From NCBI RefSeq assembly GCF_024763615.1, contig NC_077224.1:59716712-59780711 (forward strand): a stretch of DNA of 64,000 nucleotides, given 5' to 3'. Position numbers and translations under genes: made by a program. The stretch is from Phlebotomus papatasi (lineage: Eukaryota; Arthropoda; Insecta; Diptera; Psychodidae). Positions 55,547 through 64,000 of the stretch are shown in pieces (the first letter of the stretch is position 1; each line of letters opens with the position of its first letter). The notes under the pieces are model-generated. The model did not search any database, was not told the DNA's origin, and saw only the letters and a list, made by a program, of their open reading frames with translations.

Positions 55547-58500
55547 TCATTTGATCCAGATATCATTGAGACTCTCATCACGAAGTTCATTCGCCGGCAT
55601 GGCCTTCAGTGTCCTCAGAGTCTCCAAATAGAAGGTCAGCTCGGACGTCACAACGCCATGCTGTGGCCCTCCATTGTTAACAATATTATACTTGACAATC
55701 TGCTCCCGGAGTTTATCCTTGAAGCTCCTATGGACAATCCTGTAGATACTGTGCACCTGAACGTCCGGCAAAATGGGCGCTATGGCCTCATGGAGCTTGA
55801 CAAAGTGCCTAGAGATATTCCGGAATGCTTGAGATGGAACTGGTGGCCTAGCATCCCAACTGCCAAGTTGATTGGCCACCAGGGAACAAACAATCGACAG
55901 CACTTTATTCTCAATTTCTTTAATGTGACTCACAAAGTCCTTCTCAACAGTCTCATATCCCGTCACAACTGCCCCATTGCCCTCCAGCCGCTGAAAGTGC
56001 TCCTTGACATGCGGCAAAAGCCACAGCACGAGCTGCAGGGCTCTGGAGACAAGAGCCAAGTTTCCACTGGTAATTGTCTTAAGGCCAGCGACATGGAGTG
56101 CTCCTGCTCCGAGAACAAGTTGACAGCAACGCGAATTGAATGTTCGCAGGAGATCAACAATGCTCCGGGAGAGCTGAGCAGAGATTAGGGGCAATTGCTG
56201 AGCACAGCGACAGTATTCACTGACAATTTGTACGAGAAGCAGAGCAGCTCCCACCAGGGCATAAGGTTCACCATCCACAAGAAGAACCGCAGAAGGCGGA
56301 GAGCCTGGATGGATTTAAAATTTTACAACAATCATCATGGTGCTCAAGATCCTCAAACTCCAATATTAAAAAGGGACAGATAATCCTAACCGGCTTATGT
56401 AGGTGAGATTCTTAACGTGAGCTAGCTCGGAGTGCATGCAAATTCGATTTAGAGCTGAAGTTGGGAGACGCCATTCAGTTATCTTGAATCAAATTCGTGA
56501 AATTATGCAAATTTTGTATTTAAACCAAAATATCAAGGATTGAGATGAACTGGCAGAAAAGTGATATATGGGTGAAATGTAGACCAGAATGTTCTCTATA
56601 ATTTTCCCATAGAACATGATCTCATCGATTACTCAGAAGCCAAGATAAGCGAGGTTTTTTGTTTCTTAACTCGTTTTTTCATCCAGAGTGCCCCAAGTAG
56701 TCATTTGTTGAGCTTCAACTATTTCAAAGAATTGTTGTATTTTGTGGGACTTTCCATTTAAACCCTATTTTAAGTGTCTTGGTGGAGTAGAGGCAGTCAA
56801 ATTGGCATCTGAGTGATTTCAAAGCGTTTTTATGGGAAAAATCATTTTTTTCACACTTAAACGGCAAAATCGGAGTGATAGCGTAGTCTGAGCGGAAAAT
56901 GATGTATGGACGAAATGTAGAGACAAATGTGTTCTACAATTGTGTCGAAGTAATCATCAAAATCGGTTCAGCGACAGTCGAGATAATTGAGGTTATGTGA
57001 TATTGAAATTGGTTTTTCGACTGTGGCGCCCCTGGTGTTGGTCCCACGAAGTTCAAATATTCTAGAAAGTTGTAGCATTTGGTGAGATCTTTCGTTTAAG
57101 CCCTCACTCATCAAAATCGGTCACATAGAACCGGAGATATGATTTTTTGAATTTTGTGAACTTTGACCCCTCATATCTCCGGTTCTGTTTTAACCACAGC
57201 GCGCATACGCACCATTTTGGAAACGTCCTAGACTGGACTACAACATACTAAAATTTCATTAACTTGCACAATGCCGTTTTTGAGAAAAGTGACTTTGAAT
57301 TTCGATGAATTTTGACGCTATCACAGCGCCACCTGTGGTGACTTTTTGAACTTCCATCTGAAAGTGCTCATCGAGACGAAACCAAAAAGGTAAAATTTAG
57401 GTCGCTATGTTAATTAGAACCGGAGATAGAGGCCGGTCAATGTTCGAACTTTGACCCCTTATAGCTCGGGTCAGGGGTTATGGATCGACTTAAGGTTTTT
57501 TTTATTTGATAGGTATAATCAACGGCTACAACATACTAAATTTTCAGCCCGATGCACAATGGAATTTTTGAGTTATTTAACTTTTAAGATTTAAAAATTT
57601 TCTTTTTAAAAAAAGCGCCCCTAGCGGTGGTTTTAATAACTTGCGATGTTAGAAGGGGAAGTGGCATTTCACGAGAGCTTTCCAAAAAGCCCTCACTTTT
57701 TAAATTCTGACAATTAGAACCGGAGTTATGGCCATTTTAAGAAATTTTTTTTGGACCCTTATAGCTCGGGTCAGGGGGGTCGGGGGACCTTAAGTTTGGT
57801 ATTGATGGAAAGCTCTAAGGCCCAGCTATAACATACTAAAATTTGAGTCCGCTGAATGCCATAGGGGCGGAGCTATTGAGAAAACAAAAAAAGGGGGGTC
57901 TTCAAAATGGCGGAAGGAGGGGTGGGGGGTGGGGGGTCTATGCACCAAGTTGCAATTTTCACCCGATATATAACCTTTGCCGAAAACCGCAAGTCGATAT
58001 CTTTTTTAGTTTAGGAGCTATTAAGCTCCAAAGAGCGGCCGGCCGGCCGGCCGGCCGGCCGGGAACGTAACTTAGCCACATATATATTCGGAATCAGGAA
58101 GTGGCGAAACACATTTTGGCCAAATTTGAGGTCGATCGGACGACATGAAATTTTGTTAGGATTATAGTAGGTGAGATTTTGTTAAGAATCTCACCTAATA
58201 TTAACATGGAATATGGATGTTCCTGGAGTTTGAGATAAGGGTCTGAGGGACTTTGTTGACTGGGAGTTCCCTCATAACACAAAAGACTCATAAACTCTAA
58301 TCCTTCGAGAGAATTATTAAATAAATTTTTAGTCACTGAGAGAAATTCGAAAAAGTTATAATAACATTCCGGAAATGTTTATTTTACCCTTCAGTATTGA
58401 TCCAAAATAGGTGTAAATATTACCCTTTTTAGGTGTATTGAGGGTTAAAGTTACCCTTTTTCATGTTAATTTTACCCTTAAAAAGGTGTAAAATTAACAT

Positions 58501-61500
58501 TAAAAAATGTTGATATATTTTTACACCTAAAAAGTGTTAAAATTATGAGGAAAAAAAGTTAATCGCACCTTCTTTTTTTCTCAGTAAAATAGAAGTTCCT
58601 GGAATATGGAAAGAGGTACAAGGGGACTTTTTGACTTTTGACTGGGAATTTTCTCATAACACAAAAGATTAGCAATTTATTCTATTTTCATCCTGAACAG
58701 GAATCATTGAGTAAGACCTTACTGTCTTCGCTCAGGAAGAAGTTTAAATTAATATTAACATTAACATTTAGTAATTTATTAGGTCAAGTAAAAAGTTCTG
58801 AGTCCTTTCTGCTAGATATCTTTAGTTAGCAATACAGTGAGTGTAAATAATTTGTTGCCTAATATATGTATGTTTGAGAAAACAAATTGATAAGTGAGGG
58901 CTTAAACGAAAGATCTCACAAAATTCTACAACTTTCTAGAACATGTGAACTTCGTGGGACCAACACTAGGGGCGCCACAGTCGAAAAACCAATTTCAATT
59001 TCACATAACCTCAATTATCTCGACTGTAGCTGAATCGATTTTAATGATTACTTCGACATAATTGTAGAGAACATTTATGCCTACATTTCGTCTATACATC
59101 GTTTTTCGATCAGACAATGCGATCTGTCCAATTTTGCCGTTTAAGTATGAAAAAATTGACTTTTCCCATAATAACGCTTTGAAACCACTCAGATGCCAAT
59201 TTGACGGCCTCTACTCCACCAAGACACTTAAAATAGGGTTTTAAATGGAAAGTCTCACAAAATACAACAATTCTTTCATATAGTTGAAGTTCATCAAATG
59301 AACACTTGGGGCGCTCTGGTCGAAAAAACGAGTTCAGAAACAAACAACCTCGATTATCTCGGCTTCTGATTAATCGATTAGATCAAGTTCTACGACAAAA
59401 TTATAGAGAACATTCTGGTCTACATTTCAGCCATTATCACTTTTATGTCACTCCATCCAAATCCTTGATATTTTGGATTAAATACAAAATTTGTATAATT
59501 TCACGAATTTGATTTAATATAACTGAATGGCGTTCCCCTACTTTAGCTCTAAATCGAATTTGCGTACATTTCGAGTTAGCTCACATTAAGAATCTCACCT
59601 ACATAAGCCGGTTAGGATTATCTTCCCTTTTGTAGGTTTACACATTTCTAAAGTTTTCAATGGTAAATATATGTACATCAAAGTGGTGATAAATAAAAAT
59701 AATAATCTCTTTTTATATAATTTATAATTTAGGTAAAAAATGACAAAATACAAAAAATTCAAAAGGTAGGAATTCGCCCAGAGATACTCCTAGGCGTCGT
59801 TAATTCAGGGGGTGACATTAGCTCTGAAAAATGCGACCGGTTTTAGTGTAATTTTTTCCCTGTTTTCGTACACATTTCACGAGATATCTCCAAAACTACG
59901 TATTTTGCCAATATAGGGTTTTCGGTTGTCTCTTCGTTATTAAATTGGCTATTATTTTCTGTTAGTATTGCTTGCTAATTCATTCTACAATGACAGAAAA
60001 CAGCTAATAAACTCAAAAGTTTTTTCGGCTCGCTAGGAACATATGGGACATATGGACATATGGGAAACATAGGAAACGTCATGCCCCTGGTTAATTGCTA
60101 AATTTTATGGAAAATCACGTCAGTGTATACATAGAATATTCAAAATTTATGGTGAAGAGGTACGAGTACATTCGGAAAAACTACTGGTAGCCCCATGGGT
60201 TCGACTCAGAGGGTTTATAACCACATTATACGTATCTCTGATAGTGATCCCATGATGTGCGTCCTAAAAAAAATTCAGAGCTAGTTGAATGGACGTTTTC
60301 TGCGAGGCGACGCTCCACGATGGACAAGGACTAACAAACTGACTGACGACGACAAAACGAGATTGGACGTCGACAAAAAAAATGTGAGTGAAATAAATAG
60401 AGTCCAAAAGTATGAAAATTTGTTCTTTTCAAAAATATCATCTATTAATCTATTAATATTGACTGAATGGGTTAAGAAGCAAATTTATGTTTGTTCTCGG
60501 CAAAAAAAATTTTTTCTTGAATCTTGTGTCAGAATTTAAGCCTCTGAAAATTGTTTCAAATTATAATACTTTACCCTAAGGACAATTACTTCTCTGACCG
60601 TGAAATTATGGAATTGCCACAATGGGTACATTTTTTCTGACAAAGGTTTCTGGTTTCTCAGGTTCCGCGATGCAATTTTTTTTGGGTTTCTTGGGTTTAT
60701 CAATGCATTTTTTGGGGTGCTCGGTTTTCGCGATGATTTTTTTTTTATTTTCGGGTTTCACGCTGCAATTTTTAGGTTTCTTGGATTTCACGATGGAATA
60801 ATTGGCTTTCCTGAGTGTCGCGATAAAAAACTTGTGTTTCTCGGGTTTCGCGATGCAATCCTTGTGTTTCTTGGGTTTCGCAGACAATTGGCAGGGGTTT
60901 TTCTCAATATGAGTTACCCCTTTTAATTCATATAATCCCAACTGTGTCAGTTTCATCTTCAAAAAAAGCTTTAAAAAAGCCTCAGAACTTTTTACTTGAC
61001 TCAATTCTTTAAGGACGATAGGGTCAAAAATTTAGGTTCAGAAAAATATTCTTTTTTTTTTACTTTTTATAGCAAATCAAGACTTTTTAGATGGATTTAG
61101 GAAAAATTTTTTCTTTGAACTTTCGATGTTCCGATGTAAGGATCAGATTTGGCTTTTCACATAAGGTTTTGTTAAGATTATAGTAGGCGAGATTGTTAAG
61201 AACAAGGTTAAGAATATCACAAATAATTATAAAAAAGAAAAAATTCTTACCGTGCGTGCCATCTTCATGACTCCACTCAAACTGCCCGCGTCCGATATGT
61301 TCGACGATCCTCTGAAATTCCGCCGGAACATCCGCCTGCTTCCACCTTTCGTTGTCCAGTAGCAGCGCCAACTTGGATTTTCGTTCTGTGTGGAATTTAT
61401 TGGCAAAACGAGTGCCTTGATTAGTCACAGCCACTTTGAGAGCCACACTCTGACTGCCACAGATCTCCCTGCAGCCACTGCAGAAGTCCCCAACAATCCC

Positions 61501-62328
61501 ACTTAGCCTTGAAATATCCTCAGCTGTCACTGAACTCCTCTCGAGGCTCTCATTGGACACGAGATTGGCACAGCGCTCATGGCAGTAATTGGAGATTGTG
61601 TGCAGAAGATCACCCAGCCTCAGTTGCACCACCCGATGATCTTCTGGCGAGAGGAATGCTTCAGAATCCAGAAAAGTAGCATCAACCTTTCCGGCACTTG
61701 CATCAGCCGTATGCTGCATGACATTGTGCACAGCTTTGACCCGTTTCAGGAGCTTTAGAAGTGTCCCTGTCGCTGATTCCAGAAGTCTTATCCATTCTCC
61801 CAGCGACAGACTCTGTGCCTCTTCTCCTGCACCCGTCAGACAAATCTCCTCATCTGCCGATGCTATCACCTCAATCACAAGTTGCTTCACAATCGCTTTA
61901 ATCGCCACAATCGCTTCCTCCTTGTAGGTATCGATAAAACTGAAATTCTTCTTTCGCAGCATCCCAGAAATTATGCACACGAGCTTATCTTCATCCAGAA
62001 CCTTCTCATCGGCACTCAGAGGGCGATTTAGATCAGCTGTGGAATACTTCTCAAAGTCCGTGGCCAGCATTTTGTCCACAAGACGCTCCATCTCCATCAA
62101 TTGCGACGGAAGATGCCGGAAGCAGTGAATACCAATGAGTTCTTGAGCTACAATTTCCTGCGTTGTCCAGATGAGATCCAAGGCTGCTACGTAATCCTGA
62201 GTGCCCAAAAGGAGCTGAATCATTGGCTGAGTCTGATGCACAGTGGCCATCAGACGCAATTTCTCCAAAACGCTCCAATAGTGAGTTCTTGTTCTGGCCA
62301 ATTTGGCCACCAGAAGAGCCTCCTTCAC
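55547..62328 (-). CDS. Vps54: Vps54 (GARP complex subunit), 3' two exons (partial)
   Basis: Vps54 is a subunit of the Golgi-associated retrograde protein (GARP) complex, which tethers endosome-derived vesicles at the trans-Golgi; the Drosophila gene is scattered (scat). Two exons join in frame: 62328-61251 (359 codons plus one base) and 56304-55547 (251 codons plus stop). The splice creates EDGTHG|SPPSAVLLVDGEPYALVGAA. Seen: VKEALLVAKLARTRTHYWSV and the LLGTQDYVAALDLI helix, then FANKFHTERKSKLALLLDNE at the start of the conserved C-terminal Vps54 domain, then SEYCRCAQQLP, FNSRCCQLVLGAGALHVAGL and LVLWLLPHVKEHF. About 611 residues are present; the N-terminal part and start codon lie right of the window. 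The 4946 bp intron (56305-61250) is filled with repeats. Confidence 0.93.
56368..58204 (+). repeat. 1.83 kb modular non-coding repeat, copy B (Vps54 intron)
   Basis: Same boundaries and orientation as copy A, with scattered single-base differences. The CGGCC array is longer (58036-58062). The right-end hairpin has an extra TT. It begins 64 bp from the Vps54 acceptor at 56304. Confidence 0.8.
58334..58585 (+). mobile_element. MITE, CACTGAGAGAAATCCGAAAA family, copy 3
   Basis: Begins CACTGAGAGAAATTCGAAAA, ends TTTTTTTCTCAGT. Full-length match to 22463-22711. Lies in the Vps54 intron. Confidence 0.7.
58893..59631 (-). repeat. inverted 5' partial copy of the 1.83 kb repeat
   Basis: Read on the minus strand it starts with the family's left end (GATAATCCTAACCGGCTTAT) and runs about 740 bp before stopping in the GCGTTT/CTTTCG region. 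It is more diverged than copies A and B and lies inverted to copy B in the same intron. Confidence 0.7.
59632..60645. other. Vps54 intron, no repeat family recognised
   Basis: AT-rich and mixed sequence. An 84-codon plus-strand ORF at 60285 has no family motif and runs against the gene's direction. Confidence 0.4.
60646..60888. repeat. minisatellite, ~8 units of ~30 bp
   Basis: Degenerate tandem units of the form GGTTTCTTGGGTTTCGCGAT then gcaatttttg. Because the unit is close to 30 bp, frames stay open on both strands: the plus frame repeats LGFRDAI-like words and the minus frame repeats AKPEKHKDC-like words. It lies in the Vps54 intron. Confidence 0.7.
61160..61235 (+). repeat. right-end fragment of the 1.83 kb repeat next to the Vps54 donor
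   Basis: The words AGGTTTTGTTAAGATTATAG then taggcgagattgttaag match the 3' end of copy B. The fragment ends within about 20 bp of the Vps54 donor at 61250. Confidence 0.5.
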
Positions 62329-62431
62329 CTGAAAATTCATCATCAATCTTCAACAAAAATATTAAAGAGAAAAAATCAGAAATTTAAGCATATTGAGGTT
62401 ATTGGCTTTTAAAAATCTCTCACTTAAAATA

Positions 62432-62608
62432 GGCCACGCCTCCAAATAAAACAATTATAAGGGACAAAAGATATTGTCACTCTGAAAAGAGATTTTTAAG
62501 CATTTCGAACAATTTTACGATTAAGCAGATAGAATTGATTGCATTTATCTGGAGAAAATACACAAGGGGCGTGTTTTATCTAAGAGAGTTGTCCATGGAG
62601 GCGTGGCT
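62432..62608. mobile_element. small TIR element, GGCCACGCCTCCA-ended
   Basis: Left GGCCACGCCTCCA and right TGGAGGCGTGGC, with TA on both sides. About 177 bp, directly upstream of the Vps54 exon and presumably in the preceding intron. Confidence 0.5.
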
Positions 62609-62695
62609 TAATTATTGACCTTAAGCTTTGGATAAAATTGAAACCAATGAGAAGCTTGAATCAACTTATTGTAAGTTAGTTATTAATTCCGAAGT

Positions 62696-62910
62696 ATGGG
62701 AATATATTCTCCCTTCGAACGTTCATGCCTTCGAATAATGTGAATTTTCTTTTAGTTTTCTTAAGAGACTTACACATTTCTATTAAATATTAGTTGGCTT
62801 TCAATTGTTGATAATTCCGTGATAATTTAGTGTAAATCTTATACGAAAAACAAAAGAAATTCACATTATTCGAAGACATGAACGTTCAAAGAGAGAGCAC
62901 TTTCACCTAA
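62696..62910 (+). mobile_element. MITE, CTCTCCCTTCGAACG family, copy 4 (diverged ends)
   Basis: Left GGGAATATATTCTCCCTTCG, right GAACGTTCAAAGAGAGAGCA then ctttcacc. The interior matches 18352-18566 in the same orientation, and the termini have decayed. Confidence 0.6.
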
Positions 62911-62924
62911 TCATCATAATCGGT

Positions 62925-64000
62925 TAAATGGGAATCTGATACTTCAGCGTTGAAACGTCCAAGTCAAGTCCTAGAGTCGAGATAATTGTGGCTATGTGTT
63001 ATTGAAATTAGTTTTTCGACTGTAGCGCCCCTTGTGTTGGTCCCACAAAGTTTAAATGTTCTAAAAAGTTGTAATATTTTGTGAAACCCTATAGTTGCAC
63101 ACTCATTCAACAAATTCGGTCACATAAAATCAGAGATACTGTGTTTTGAATTTCACGAACTTGATCGCTCATATTTCTGATTCTATTGAAATGACACAGA
63201 CTCCTCGTGACTTTTTCCATATTTCAGAGCCTACACGGTAAAAAATTTTGGACACTGACCAAAATATTGGAACAAGTTTTCCTGGGACAAATATTTTTGG
63301 AATCAATTTGTACCTAGAGAAGATATTTGTTTGTTCCAAAAGGTTTTCTTTACAATTTTGTTACAAAATATAGTCACAATTTTGTTAGTTTTCCTTTGGA
63401 ACGGTTTTGATACGGTGGAATGTCTACAATTTTGAGTTGATTTCGTTTTATACAAATTTATTCCTGACCCTGACAGTTGGAATAAAATTTGTTGCACACG
63501 GCTGTTTTGTTTCCTGTGTAAGGAAAAAATTGGTACATTTTCTTTATAACAATATTATTCCTACATCTGTAACATATTTCTTCCAAAAATTTTCGGTGTC
63601 CGTGGACGAGCTAATTTTTGAAACAAATATGTGTCAATTTTTTTTTACCGTTATCTCATTTATTTTCAAATGAAATTCTTGGAATTTCATTTAAAGAAAT
63701 TAAGTTTCATCGTTGCAGTTTGCTTGGTCGATTTTTAAGCATTTGTATAGGAATGAACATCTTTTTAATTTATTTAAAACAAACAGCTGTACATTGTAAA
63801 TATTCTTTGGAGAGCGAATAAATAATAATAATAATAATAATAATAATAACTATGATCGCAGAATTCCCCATTTTAAATTTTTCAATCTCAAAGTTAAACT
63901 ATTCTGGGAGCCCTAGACTACAAACAACATACGGAAATTATATCAACACGGACAATGGCATTTTTGAGAAAAATCAGTTTCAAAAACGTTTTATATAATA
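62925..64000 (+). repeat. diverged interior of the 1.83 kb repeat, split by an insertion
   Basis: 62925-63236 corresponds to about 42755-43000 of copy A. After a 648 bp gap, 63885 to the window edge corresponds to about 43015-43100 (gactacaaacaacatacgg, caatggcatttttgagaaaa). The copy continues beyond the window. Confidence 0.5.
63237..63884. mobile_element. ~650 bp insertion with (AAT)n tail
   Basis: It interrupts the repeat around it. Near its right side is an uninterrupted AAT array at about 63818-63849, the kind of tail seen on some non-LTR retroelements. AGCC occurs at both edges but is too short to prove a target duplication. ORFs inside are short and unrecognised. Confidence 0.35.

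Noticed and set aside
55505..56188. 227-codon plus-strand ORF
   Set aside because: It is exactly antisense to the Vps54 last exon, whose minus frame is clearly conserved protein.
60190..60215. B-box-like GGTTCGACTC
   Set aside because: No A box at a suitable distance and no tRNA fold.

Overview
The window is a gene-poor, AT-rich stretch of an insect nuclear genome. It holds four protein-coding genes, all with introns. Every one reads as the dipteran member of a conserved animal family. The Numb protein follows Drosophila Numb almost residue for residue through the PTB domain, so a fly is likely. The dense load of small TA-flanked inverted-repeat elements suggests a nematoceran such as a sand fly or mosquito relative. 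The species is inference, not shown by the sequence.

Layout. 3407-4175 (+): the last three visible exons of a fasciclin-domain adhesion protein (midline fasciclin, mfas), whose earlier exons lie off the left edge. 16079-23310 (-): a complete numb coding region in three exons, with a 5.6 kb intron full of small transposable elements. 51067-52115 (-): a complete two-exon dynein-2 light intermediate chain gene (D2LIC/DYNC2LI1). 55547-62328 (-): the last two visible exons of the GARP-complex subunit Vps54, separated by a 4.9 kb repeat-filled intron, with earlier exons off the right edge. A few short ORFs (25.6, 34.6, 46.7, 52.3 and 54.0 kb) are listed only as low-confidence candidates. The four genes act in unrelated processes (adhesion, Notch antagonism, ciliary transport, endosome-to-Golgi tethering) and form no visible functional cluster.

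Most of the rest is mobile-element debris. I can separate more than a dozen MITE-like families by their terminal inverted repeats and repeat copies. Several are nested: an old repeat carries a TA-flanked MITE, which carries a 278 bp element with a 7 bp target duplication. One family is piggyBac-like (TTAA flanks, CCC...GGG ends). There is one tRNA-derived SINE with A and B boxes, plus a tail fragment of it. A 1.83 kb non-coding repeat built from ~300 bp units occurs twice in full (42.2 and 56.4 kb) and as several older or inverted pieces.

The most unusual signal is a pair of small fold-back insertions (8134-8485 and 15437-15680). Each is flanked by a 13-18 bp direct repeat. Each arm carries a CTGANGA...GAAAC core with a pairing stem between the two parts, resembling the hammerhead ribozyme core of Penelope-like retroelements.
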